From the NCBI RefSeq assembly GCF_005144585.1, contig NZ_SSMQ01000055.1:1-64000 (forward strand): a stretch of 64,000 bases of DNA. The letters are read 5' to 3'. Below, piece after piece: positions 28,213 through 36,423 of the stretch. The stretch's first letter is position 1. Each line of letters starts with the position of its first letter. The notes under the pieces are model-generated. The model made no database searches, had not been told where the DNA came from, and worked only from the letters and a program-made list of their open reading frames with translations. A program made the translations under genes and the position numbers. This stretch comes from Polyangium fumosum (GTDB lineage Bacteria > Myxococcota_A > Polyangia > Polyangiales > Polyangiaceae).

Positions 28213-29418
28213 ATGGGAACCGTGGCCCACGCCTCGAACCGGAGCGAGCTCGCCGCTGCGATGAAGGAGGCGTTGAACCGCGAGGCGCGCCGGAACGAGA
28301 TGCGCGTCGCGGTCGTTCGCTTGTCGGCGTACGGGCTCGTGCTCGTGCTCGACGTCACGCTTTGGCTCCGGGGCCTGCGGCCCGCGACGAACATCACCGG
28401 CGGAGCGTTGTGGGTGCTCCTCTCGGCCGCGATCTTCTTCGCGATCATGCGGCTCCCGTACGGCCGCGTGTACTGGTTCATCGTGCCCGTCGTCGACTTC
28501 TTCCTCATCGACAGCCTGCTCGGCGCGCGTATCGCGCATATGGGCGTCACGACCGCGATGGCGGCGGTCAGCGCGCTCGCTTGTGGCCTCTTCGCCGCGA
28601 CGGGCGGCATCCGCTTCGATCGCCGCGCGGCCGCGTGGACGACGGCCCTCGCCGTGGTGTTGCTCGTTCGCCTCCTCGGGGATCATGCCTCGCGCGTGCA
28701 ACTGCTCTACTCGGGCGTGGCGATCGTCGCGATCGGATTGCTCAACGTCTGGCTCGCCGATCAGGTGCGACGCGCGATGGAGGCCACGCGTGGGCAATTG
28801 CTCCTCGAGCGCCTCTTGCCGGGCGTCGCGCGCGCGGCCTTGAAGGATCCGCTCTCGCTCCTCGACGCGCCGCGGTCCGTGGAGGCGACGCTGCTCGTCA
28901 CGGACCTGCGCGGCTTCACCTCGCTCTCGGAGTGCATGGAGCCCGGCGACGTCTTCGAGATGCTGAACCAGCTCCAGGGCGCGCTCTCCGAGGCGGTGCA
29001 CGCGTGTGGCGGCATCGTCGACAAGTTCATGGGCGACGGCATGCTCGCGGTGTTTGGCGCGACCGAGCCCGGGCACGACCACGCGCGCCGCGCCATCGAG
29101 GCCGTGCGCCGCATTCGCGCTGCGCTCGACGAGCAGAACCGCCTCCGCTCGGCGGGCCTGCGTATCGGCATCGGCGTGCACTCGGGGACCGTGGTGGCGG
29201 GCTGCCTCGGCGGCGGCAGCCGGCTCGAGTTCACGGTCATCGGCGACGCGGTGAACACGACCTCGCGCCTCGAAGCGATGACCAAGGACAAGGGCGTCGA
29301 CGTGCTCGTCAGCGAGGAGACCGTGCAGCGCGTGCCCGAGGTGACGTTCGAGGATCTCGGCGTCGCGCCGGTGCGCGGGCGGCAGCAGGGGATCCGTGTA
29401 TTCACGCTGAAGTCGTGA
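28213..29418 (+). CDS. Membrane-bound class III adenylate/guanylate cyclase
   Basis: The 401-residue protein has an N-terminal membrane domain with about five or six hydrophobic segments (about 35-190), then a short coiled linker and a C-terminal class III cyclase domain (about 220-395). The metal-binding Asp are in LLVTDLRGFTSLSE and FMGDGMLAVFG; RIGIGVHSGTVVAGCLG and FTVIGDAVNTTSRLE complete the signature. It should make cAMP or cGMP in the cytoplasm under membrane control; the sensed signal is unknown. The ATG at 28213 is preferred to an in-frame TTG at 28195. Confidence 0.9.
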   Translation: MGTVAHASNRSELAAAMKEALNREARRNEMRVAVVRLSAYGLVLVLDVTLWLRGLRPATNITGGALWVLLSAAIFFAIMRLPYGRVYWFIVPVVDFFLIDSLLGARIAHMGVTTAMAAVSALACGLFAATGGIRFDRRAAAWTTALAVVLLVRLLGDHASRVQLLYSGVAIVAIGLLNVWLADQVRRAMEATRGQLLLERLLPGVARAALKDPLSLLDAPRSVEATLLVTDLRGFTSLSECMEPGDVFEMLNQLQGALSEAVHACGGIVDKFMGDGMLAVFGATEPGHDHARRAIEAVRRIRAALDEQNRLRSAGLRIGIGVHSGTVVAGCLGGGSRLEFTVIGDAVNTTSRLEAMTKDKGVDVLVSEETVQRVPEVTFEDLGVAPVRGRQQGIRVFTLKS

Positions 29419-29431
29419 CCTCGAAGGTCCT

Positions 29432-29556
29432 CGCAGGCTGCTGAGAAACGGGAGCGAGCGCCCTGGAGCTAGGGAGGAGGACGCAGGAATACAAGCGTAT
29501 TCCGAGGACGACGACCGACGATGCAGGGCGCGCAGCAAGTTTATCAGCAGCCTGCG
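29432..29556. repeat. 125-bp near-symmetric palindromic element
   Basis: The outer arms CGCAGGCTGCTGA...AAAC (29432-29449) and GTTT...TCAGCAGCCTGCG (29539-29556) match over 18 bp with one mismatch. A middle block GCGCCCT (29458-29464) pairs with AGGGCGC (29525-29531). The centre is a 7-bp stem GGAATAC / GTATTCC with loop AAGC (29486-29503). All three pairs share the same centre near 29494.5, so the whole segment can fold as one long hairpin. It fills the gap between the cyclase and the next gene. Confidence 0.8.
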
Positions 29557-29578
29557 GGCGGCGTGCTAGCGTCGGCGC

Positions 29579-30406
29579 GTGCCTTTGCTCGTGTTCGAGG
29601 TTGCCTGCGTCGCCGTCGTCTTGCTTGCGCTCGCGGCCATGGCGCGGAGACGGCCGCCTGCGGATCTCCTGACCGATTATGCAGCGCTCGCCGTCGCCGG
29701 TTGGATCGGCGAGGAGACGTGCGTCGTGTTGTACGACTATTATCATTACGCGATGGGCTGGCATGTCCGGCTGGATCGGGTCCCGATCCTCGTGCCGCTC
29801 ATCTGGCCGCTCGTGATCCTCTCGGCCCGTGAGGTCGCGGCGTGCGTGTGGCCGCGGATCGAGCGGCTCCGTCCGCTCGTGGTGTTTGCGATCGTCGCGT
29901 TCGACGCGTCGCTCGTCGAGGTGATTGCGGTGCGGGCGGGGCTCTGGTCGTGGGTGGACGCGGGGCACCTCGGCGTCCCGATCATCGGGATCCTCGGCTG
30001 GGGATATTTTGCGATTGGCGCGGACCTCGCCTTGTCGGGCCGGCTCTCGTCCGGCGACGGGCGGCTCCGGCGCGCGCTCGCCACGATCGTCGCGGCTCCG
30101 CTCGTCGCGCACGCGCTCATTCAAATCACGTGGTGGGGGTTTTTCCGGTGGGCGCAACGGGACGCGCTCGGCGTGGCTTCGCTCTGGGGGCTCTCGGTGA
30201 TCGGCGTGTTCGTGCTCGCGTCCGTCGTCTTCGCGCGCCGTCGCGGCGGCGGCATTCCGCTCTCCGTCGCGCTCCCGCGCATGGTCGCGGCCGGCCTCTT
30301 TTTCGTGCTCCTCGTCTCGACCGCGCCCGCGGAACTCCCGCTCTGGCACCACACGGCGATCGTGGCGGTCCCTTATTTCGCGGCGACCGAACTATCGACC
30401 CGGTGA
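29579..30406 (+). CDS. Integral membrane protein, CruF/DUF422-like
   Basis: The 275-residue protein has seven or so hydrophobic segments. The segments GWHVRLDRVPILVPLIWP and LWSWVDAGHLGVPIIGILGW resemble the repeated G-V-P-I/L-x-x-x-x-x-W pattern of the CruF/bisanhydrobacterioruberin hydratase (DUF422) carotenoid family, with charged residues (EE, D, R) at the membrane borders. If correct it would hydrate a carotenoid end group. It faces a UbiA prenyltransferase gene whose homologues include carotenoid elongases. The similarity is by eye only; it could be another polytopic family. The start codon is GTG. Confidence 0.5.
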   Translation: MPLLVFEVACVAVVLLALAAMARRRPPADLLTDYAALAVAGWIGEETCVVLYDYYHYAMGWHVRLDRVPILVPLIWPLVILSAREVAACVWPRIERLRPLVVFAIVAFDASLVEVIAVRAGLWSWVDAGHLGVPIIGILGWGYFAIGADLALSGRLSSGDGRLRRALATIVAAPLVAHALIQITWWGFFRWAQRDALGVASLWGLSVIGVFVLASVVFARRRGGGIPLSVALPRMVAAGLFFVLLVSTAPAELPLWHHTAIVAVPYFAATELSTR

Positions 30407-30419
30407 ACGGACGGCCGTA

Positions 30420-31340
30420 TCAAAGAAATACGTTCGCCGGCATGCCCGCGCGTTGCCAGATCGCCGTGCCGACCAGATACAACACGAGCTGCGCCGTCCC
30501 GAGGTGCGTGAGCACGATACAATCGTGCGAGGTGAGGCCCCGACGGTACCGCGGCCGATAAAAGGCGAGCTGCGTCGCGGGCGCCGCAAGCATCAGCCCC
30601 TCCCGAACGCCGATCGCGCCGGAGACGATTCCCGCGACGAGAATGCCCGCTGCGCCGACGAGCAGCCCGTCGATGATCTGCCGCGCGCGATGAGGTCCAT
30701 GCACCACGGGATACGTCGGGATCCCTTCCTGCCGATCCCCTTCCAGATCCCGCATGTCGTAAAGGATCTCGTACGTCAGCTCGAAGGGAACGAAAAACAA
30801 CGCAAGACAAACGACCCCGCTCCACGGCATCACGCGCGCGCCGGAGCTCGTGACGAGGGGATACACGAAACACGTGAGGACGAAGAGAACCGACGAGCCG
30901 AAGTTCTTGAAGAAGTAGATCTCCTTCAGGCGGGAAAAGCCGCGCGGCGTGGGGACGATGTTGTAATTGTACGCGAGCCCGATGACCTGGACCGCGAGCC
31001 GGAACGGCGTGAGGCCCGGCCAAACCAGGTGCGTCGCGACGAACGACCCGCCCATGAGCAGCACGGAGCCCACCGTGAGCAGGCGCTTCCTGCGCGCGAC
31101 ACGCTCGGTTCCGCGGATCCCGTTCTTGAGGTCCTCGTCGATGTCGGTGATCCGGTTCATCAGGTTGATGAGGAACCAGTCGAGGCCCACGACGAGCGCC
31201 ACGAGCGGCAGATAGCGGCCCGTCATGAGCCAGCCGAAGACGACACACGCGGTCATGGCCACGAGCACGATGTGATACCGGGCGATCGCCAGCGCATCGG
31301 CGAGCGCGGAGGAGGCGGGCGCGAGGGCGGCTTCGGACAT
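30420..31340 (-). CDS. UbiA-family prenyltransferase
   Basis: The 306-residue membrane protein has about eight or nine helices and both Asp-rich motifs of the superfamily: NRITDIDED (first) and DMRDLEGD (second), which bind Mg2+ and prenyl diphosphate. A YNYNIVPTPRGFSRLK loop between them is conserved-looking. UbiA members attach prenyl chains to quinone, chlorophyll, haem or carotenoid precursors; the acceptor cannot be fixed here, but the adjacent CruF-like gene hints at carotenoid elongation. The Met at 31340 is preceded by AAGGGG. The NHL lipoprotein gene lies 21 bp upstream on the same strand. Confidence 0.85.
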   Translation of the reverse strand: MSEAALAPASSALADALAIARYHIVLVAMTACVVFGWLMTGRYLPLVALVVGLDWFLINLMNRITDIDEDLKNGIRGTERVARRKRLLTVGSVLLMGGSFVATHLVWPGLTPFRLAVQVIGLAYNYNIVPTPRGFSRLKEIYFFKNFGSSVLFVLTCFVYPLVTSSGARVMPWSGVVCLALFFVPFELTYEILYDMRDLEGDRQEGIPTYPVVHGPHRARQIIDGLLVGAAGILVAGIVSGAIGVREGLMLAAPATQLAFYRPRYRRGLTSHDCIVLTHLGTAQLVLYLVGTAIWQRAGMPANVFL

Positions 31341-31361
31341 CGCCGCCCCTTTTAGCATTTT

Positions 31362-32426
31362 TCAGGGCAGCGCGAGGATCCCGATCGGCCGCGCGAGCCT
31401 CGCATCCGCCTTCACGAGCACCGCGCCCGACTGCCCCGACGCGGGCACAGGCGTTCCATCGGCTTCGAAGCGCAGCACCGTCCCCGGGTTGCCCTTCGTG
31501 TCGTCCACGTCGAAGCCCACGGTGAAGATACGACCGCCGTCGCCGAAGCTCAGGCCGCCGAGGTAATTGCCGCTCGGCGAACCGCCCGTGTAGTTCGTGC
31601 CGATCGTGCCGAGCAAGGTCCCCATCGTGAAATCGTAGCGCCGAATGTCGTTCGCGTAATCGCTGACGTAGAGTTCGCAGAACCCCGCATTGCAATCCGG
31701 CCCGTAGGCGAGCCCGAGCAGGCTGATGTAACCATGCCCGGCGTCGGAAAGCGCGGGCTGGTCGGCGAAGACCACCATTTCGCCCGTCGTGACGTCGATC
31801 TGCAAGACCTGGCTCGGGAGCCCTGGGAACATGGGCGCCCCGTTCTCGGCGATGGAGCCCTGGGTCGTGACGTAGAGTTTTTCGTCGGGCCCGAAGAGCA
31901 GCCCATTCGGCCCGTTCAGGCCCCCGGGCATTCCATCGCCCTCTTTGAAGACGTCGATGAAATCCCCCGTTTTCCCGTCGTATCGCAGGATCTGATCGGT
32001 CAGGAAGCTCGCCACGTAAAGCCGCCCGTCCGGCCCGAAGGCGATGCCATAAGGCCGGTGCAGGCCCCCGCCCTTCGCAAATTCGCCGTAAAACGCGCCC
32101 GTCGAGGAATCGAACCGCAGGACCGCGGAGGTCTCGGGCGTATCGCCGCTCGCGAGGTAGAGGTCCCCCTCGGGGCCGAGCGTCATGGAATCGGGATGAA
32201 AGAGGCCGCCCGTGCCTTTCGGGATGAAAACATCGACGAGCGCGCCCGTGTCCTGCTCGAATCGAAGCACGTTGTCGCCGCGGCTGTTCGCGACGAGGAA
32301 CATGGGCTTGCGCGGCACCTCGCCGCTGGTCGTGGTCGTGCCGCCCTCGTCATCCCCACAGCCCGCGAGGGCCGAGAGCGCGACGACCAAGGCGACCTTC
32401 CCAAGGGTTCGCAAAGGGATTCGCAT
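31362..32426 (-). CDS. Lipoprotein with NHL/SMP-30-type beta-propeller
   Basis: The 354-residue protein starts MRIPLRTLGKVALVVALSAL with the lipobox LAGC. The mature part shows repeated blades such as MFLVANSRGDNVLRFEQDTG, GPEGDLYLASGDTPETSAVL and GPDGRLYVASFLTDQILRYD, the pattern of NHL or SMP-30 propellers. It is probably on the periplasmic or cell-surface side. It lies directly upstream of the UbiA gene and may be co-transcribed, though a functional link is not evident. The Met at 32426 starts the signal peptide. Confidence 0.85.
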   Translation of the reverse strand: MRIPLRTLGKVALVVALSALAGCGDDEGGTTTTSGEVPRKPMFLVANSRGDNVLRFEQDTGALVDVFIPKGTGGLFHPDSMTLGPEGDLYLASGDTPETSAVLRFDSSTGAFYGEFAKGGGLHRPYGIAFGPDGRLYVASFLTDQILRYDGKTGDFIDVFKEGDGMPGGLNGPNGLLFGPDEKLYVTTQGSIAENGAPMFPGLPSQVLQIDVTTGEMVVFADQPALSDAGHGYISLLGLAYGPDCNAGFCELYVSDYANDIRRYDFTMGTLLGTIGTNYTGGSPSGNYLGGLSFGDGGRIFTVGFDVDDTKGNPGTVLRFEADGTPVPASGQSGAVLVKADARLARPIGILALP

Positions 32427-32529
32427 CGCGCCAGCATATCGGCAGCGGCGCCGAGGTGAAAGACCGATGGTGGACGAACACGCGGCGCCGTGCGGCGGCA
32501 CGCGCGCGGAGGTCACGTGCGCCCCCGCT

Positions 32530-33402
32530 TCAGCGGCGGATGAACGCCGGCACGCCCTCGACATCGAGCGTCGCCGAGAGCTGCTCGCATTTGCCGGTGT
32601 CCTCGTTGTATGCGAGGTCCGTGTTCGCTTCGAGGAGCACCTTGATCTGCGGGAGCAGATCCTCGAGCCCATCACCGTCCGCCACGCCGTCGAGGATCTC
32701 TTGCGGCAAGACGCCGCCGCCGAGATGGCCCTTGAACTTGAGCTCCTCGTCGATCGACAAACGGAACCGCGCGTCCTGCACGCTCAACGTGAAGGCGACG
32801 TCGAAAATGGCGAGCGGGATCGCGAGGGCAAACGGGCCGGTTTCGAGCACGCCGTTCTCGATCCGCGCATTCCTGACGTAGCTGCGGGTCGCGGTCATGT
32901 CGGGCTCGAACGTCTGGTAGGATTCGATGATACCGTCCGTGCCGAGGGTCGGCCGCTTCTTCACGCCGACCTGCACGGCGAGGTTCACGCAGGCGTCGTT
33001 CTTGAAATCGTCGACGTTCTCCATCTCCATGAGGATGACGAGCTGCCCGTCGTTGATCGACCCTTGCAGGAGCCCGTCGATCGCGTCGCCGACGAACTTC
33101 TCCACCTCCGGGACGAGCGGCGCGAGCTGGTTGTCCACGCCGCCATGCCCCTCGGAATCGACGAAATCCGCCTTTCCGCAGGAAAGGGAGTCGGTCCCGT
33201 CGCTCGTCCGCCCGTCGAGATCGAAGCCGGGTGCCACGGTCGGCGACACCAGACGCGCAAAGGCGAGCTTCGTGGTAATGGCCGCGTACGTCTCACCAGT
33301 CTCGCAAGACGTGGCAGTGGGCCCATCTTCCTCGCCGCATCCGACGAGAAAGAGGCCGAGACAAAGCGCAGGCAGGAGCCCAGAAAAGCCTTTCGTCTTC
33401 AT
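32530..33402 (-). CDS. Lipoprotein of unknown function, last gene of the DUF1592/DUF1552 operon
   Basis: The 290-residue protein begins MKTKGFSGLLPALCLGLFLVGCGEE, a clear lipoprotein signal. The mature region has Cys in TATSCETGE, DSLSCGKAD, NDACVNL and GKCEQL, and alternates short strands and helices (FVGDAIDGLLQGSINDGQLV, ENVDDFKNDACVN). Its ATG overlaps the stop of the DUF1552 gene (ATGA), so it is translationally coupled to it. That coupling suggests the product works with the DUF1552 protein in the envelope. No family is recognised. Confidence 0.82.
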   Translation of the reverse strand: MKTKGFSGLLPALCLGLFLVGCGEEDGPTATSCETGETYAAITTKLAFARLVSPTVAPGFDLDGRTSDGTDSLSCGKADFVDSEGHGGVDNQLAPLVPEVEKFVGDAIDGLLQGSINDGQLVILMEMENVDDFKNDACVNLAVQVGVKKRPTLGTDGIIESYQTFEPDMTATRSYVRNARIENGVLETGPFALAIPLAIFDVAFTLSVQDARFRLSIDEELKFKGHLGGGVLPQEILDGVADGDGLEDLLPQIKVLLEANTDLAYNEDTGKCEQLSATLDVEGVPAFIRR

Positions 33403-34730
33403 ACCTCGATCGCCGTCAAGCTGGAGGTCACACGCGCATCGCCTTGGCCGAAGCTGTCGAGCGTCATCCCCATCCCCCGCGCGAGCGAGAGGAGCACCTT
33501 GCTCGCGTTTTCGGCCGATGGGGACCGATAATGCAGCCCTGTCTTGAGCGCTCCGTTGCAGCTCCCCGCGATGAGGATCGGGTACTCTTCGAGCAGGTGC
33601 GATTTGCCGTACGAGCAATCACTCGTCCCGAGGATCGCGCAATGCTCGAGCAGCGTGCTGTCGCCCTCGGGGACGGCGCCGAGCGCCTTCACGAGATAGG
33701 CGAACTCGGACATGATGTAGAGCAAGATGCTCTGCACCTGCGGCTGTTCGCCGGGCTCGTCGTGGGTGAGCTGGTGATGCCCGGCCGTCGCCCCTGGATA
33801 CAGCGGATTGCCGACAGGGCTCGAGAACCACTGGCTGAACACGCGCGTCTGGTCGCAGGCGAGCGCCATGACGAGAATGTCCACCATCACGCGCGAAATC
33901 TCGGACATCGGCGGCCTGCCGTCCACGTCGGGATATTCGTCGAGCGGCTTTTGCGGCACCATACAGGCCGCGAGGCTCGGCGGGTTCTGCTGGAGCTTTT
34001 CGATCTGCTTCTCCAGCGCGCGGATGCCGTCGAGGTGTTTTTCCAGGCGCTCCTTGTCCGTTTGTCCAAGGACCTGCTGGAGCGCTGCGGCTTCCTCCGT
34101 GATCCCGTCGAGGATGCTCTGCCGCAGCGGCAACCGCGGATCCGGCATCGGCGTGCTGCCCGGCATGACGAACCCGTCCACGAAGACACGCTGGAAGAGC
34201 GCCGCGGGCGAGTTCTCCGGCGGGTTCACGCTATGCGGCGCCGTATACGAGAGGCTCCGCCCGCCAGGCTGGACCGCGAATTCGAGCGAGCGGAAGCGCG
34301 TGTCCTGCCCGACGGCCTCGGCGATCACCTGATCGATGCTCGGCTGCGTGAACGTGGCGAGCTCGGTGCCATTGCTGAGCGGCGTCGCGCCTGAGAGGAT
34401 GCCCGCCGATCCCGAGAAATGCGGCACGGTGTTCCCGGTGTACACCTTCATGCCGGTGATGACCGAGACCTTGTCCTTCACGTCGGCGAGAGGCGCTAGC
34501 GTGGCAGACGGCTCCCAGGTCGGCCCCGTTCCTTTGGGCACCCAAAAATCGGGCAGGGTGCCATTGCCCCAGAAAAAGATCCCGAATCGCTTCGGCAGGG
34601 CGTCGCCTTGGGCATAGGCCGTCCCGTTCGTGTTGAGAAACATCTCGAGCGCCGGCAGCCCGATGGCGACCGCCGTGCCCCCGAGCATGCCCCGGAGCAT
34701 CTTCCTTCGGCTCAGCTTGGTTCGCTTCAT
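33399..34730 (-). CDS. DUF1552 secreted protein
   Basis: The 443-residue protein has a twin-Arg-like leader (LSRRKMLRGMLGGTAVAIGL; Ala-rich cut near AYAQG) and then matches DUF1552 proteins of planctomycetes and myxobacteria: FGIFFWGNGTLPDFWVP, KVSVITGMKV, HFSGSAGILSG, and late HHQLTHDEP and GTSDCSYGK. The family is distantly related to the sulfatase/phosphatase-like DUF1501 group, but its activity is unknown. DUF1552 genes nearly always sit beside DUF1592/DUF1588 genes, as here. The Tat leader implies export of a folded, possibly metal-bearing protein. Confidence 0.9.
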   Translation of the reverse strand: MKRTKLSRRKMLRGMLGGTAVAIGLPALEMFLNTNGTAYAQGDALPKRFGIFFWGNGTLPDFWVPKGTGPTWEPSATLAPLADVKDKVSVITGMKVYTGNTVPHFSGSAGILSGATPLSNGTELATFTQPSIDQVIAEAVGQDTRFRSLEFAVQPGGRSLSYTAPHSVNPPENSPAALFQRVFVDGFVMPGSTPMPDPRLPLRQSILDGITEEAAALQQVLGQTDKERLEKHLDGIRALEKQIEKLQQNPPSLAACMVPQKPLDEYPDVDGRPPMSEISRVMVDILVMALACDQTRVFSQWFSSPVGNPLYPGATAGHHQLTHDEPGEQPQVQSILLYIMSEFAYLVKALGAVPEGDSTLLEHCAILGTSDCSYGKSHLLEEYPILIAGSCNGALKTGLHYRSPSAENASKVLLSLARGMGMTLDSFGQGDARVTSSLTAIEV

Positions 34731-34756
34731 GGCATGATCCCCTTCGTCACCGGTGG

Positions 34757-36415
34757 TCAAGGCTCGTGCGCGAGCCGGAAACCCGGGCTCGTCGCGATGA
34801 ACGAGAGAAGCGACTTCACGCGATGACCCGCCGCGCGGAAATCGTACGTGAGGGTGTTGATCGCAGCGCTCTCTTCCTTCGTGGGCTCGAACGCCGTCGC
34901 ATATGAGTAGAGCTTGCGCACGAAACAAGGCGCGACCTTGTCGTTGTCGTGAATGCGCAGGGCGAGCTCGCGCGCATTCGCGAAAGGCACGCCGTCGAGG
35001 TTGCCCGACGGATCGATGACCGCGTCGGTCTCCTTCATGCGGAACCGGCCGATCCCGTCGAAGTTCTCGAGGCCGAGGCCAATGGGATCCATGAGCATGT
35101 GGCAAGCCCGGCACGTGGGATCCGTGTTGTGCTGCGCGATGCGCTCACGCAGCGTCCGCGCCTCCGTCGACGCATCCGGCAAACCCGTATTCACGTTGAC
35201 GGGCGGCGGCGGAATGCCGTCACAGAGCAGATCCTCACGGACGAACTTGCCGCGGAGCGTGGCCGACGTGGACCGCGGATGCGAATGCAAGGCGAGGATG
35301 CTGATGTGCCCGAGGAGGCCAATGCGCGGCGAATCCTCGGAGAACACCACCTTGCCGAACCCCTCGTCCGTCGGCGCGGGCACGGCATACATGGAGGCGA
35401 GCTTCGGGTTGACGAAGCTCGTCCGCGTGAGGAAGACGTCGCGGTAATCGGCGTCGAGCTCGAAGACGAGATGCTCAAAAACGCGCAACGTCTCCTCGCG
35501 CGCGGCAGGGCCGACCTCAGGGCTGTAATAGGTGAAAAGGGTGGGATCCTTCGAGAGCGCGTCGAGATCGCCGAGGTGCAGCCAATCCGTGACGAACGCC
35601 CGCAGCCCTTCCCGCGCCCGCGGCGATTCGAGCATGCGCAGGACCTGGTCCGCGAGGCCCTCGTCCTCGACGAGCTTTCCTGCCTCGGCCGCCGCGAGCA
35701 GATCCTCGTCCGGAATGCTGTTCCACAGGAAAAACGAGAGCTTCGAGGCCATTTCGAGGCTCGTGTACCTGCGCTTCCCCGGGTTCTTCGGGTCCGGCTC
35801 GCCAACCTGGGGGCGATAGAGGAAATTCGGCGACTGGAGCATCGCCGCAACGGCAAACTCGATCCCCTTGTCGAAGCTGCCGAGCGTGGTCGCCGCCTGC
35901 ACGAGCACTCCGCCCAGCCGATCGACCTCCGCGGCGGCGAGCGGCCGGCGGTAGACGCGGCGCCCGAGCGAGGTGGCGAACTTTTTCGCGCAATCGAGGT
36001 CGTTCGCCCCCGTGGGCGTACACGGGAGGACGGAGGCCTTCCGCGCGGGGTCCGCCACGACCTGCTCCGCGATCGCAAACGCGGCCTTCTCGTATTTTTC
36101 GACGCCGCGCGAGGAGATCGTGCTGACCGAGGAGCCGAGCGTCACGAAGCCATCGAGCGGGGCGTCGGGCTCGATCGATGTCGGCACGTTGATGTCCTCA
36201 CCGAAGAGGTCGCGGATGGCATTGCCATACTGAGCGACCGTGAGGCGCTGCGCCCCGGTCTGCGCGGCGATCTCCGGCATTGGCGGCCGCGGCCCAAGCC
36301 CGCCGCTCGGCGGGGGCGCCTCCTCGCTGCACGCGCCCAGCGAGGCCACGAGCGCCGCGGGGAGGAGCGCCCGGGAAAAAAAGGTCTTCGTGAGAGGTTT
36401 GTCCCGGAATGCCAT
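34757..36415 (-). CDS. DUF1592/DUF1588/DUF1585-type lipoprotein with c-type haem motif
   Basis: The 552-residue protein starts with a signal ending LVASLGACSEE (lipobox). The domain order follows the planctomycete/myxobacterial set: a DUF1587-like start (RLTVAQYGNAIRDLFG), DUF1595-like and DUF1592 regions (KLSFFLWNSIPDEDLLAAA), then DUF1588 (LGHISILALHSHPRSTSATL; RGKFVREDLLC) and DUF1585 (at the end). DPTCRACHMLMDPIG holds a C-x-x-C-H haem motif. It is probably a surface redox protein; its partner is the DUF1552 product 26 bp downstream. The pathway is unknown. Confidence 0.9.
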   Translation of the reverse strand: MAFRDKPLTKTFFSRALLPAALVASLGACSEEAPPPSGGLGPRPPMPEIAAQTGAQRLTVAQYGNAIRDLFGEDINVPTSIEPDAPLDGFVTLGSSVSTISSRGVEKYEKAAFAIAEQVVADPARKASVLPCTPTGANDLDCAKKFATSLGRRVYRRPLAAAEVDRLGGVLVQAATTLGSFDKGIEFAVAAMLQSPNFLYRPQVGEPDPKNPGKRRYTSLEMASKLSFFLWNSIPDEDLLAAAEAGKLVEDEGLADQVLRMLESPRAREGLRAFVTDWLHLGDLDALSKDPTLFTYYSPEVGPAAREETLRVFEHLVFELDADYRDVFLTRTSFVNPKLASMYAVPAPTDEGFGKVVFSEDSPRIGLLGHISILALHSHPRSTSATLRGKFVREDLLCDGIPPPPVNVNTGLPDASTEARTLRERIAQHNTDPTCRACHMLMDPIGLGLENFDGIGRFRMKETDAVIDPSGNLDGVPFANARELALRIHDNDKVAPCFVRKLYSYATAFEPTKEESAAINTLTYDFRAAGHRVKSLLSFIATSPGFRLAHEP

Positions 36416-36423
36416 CGCCTACC

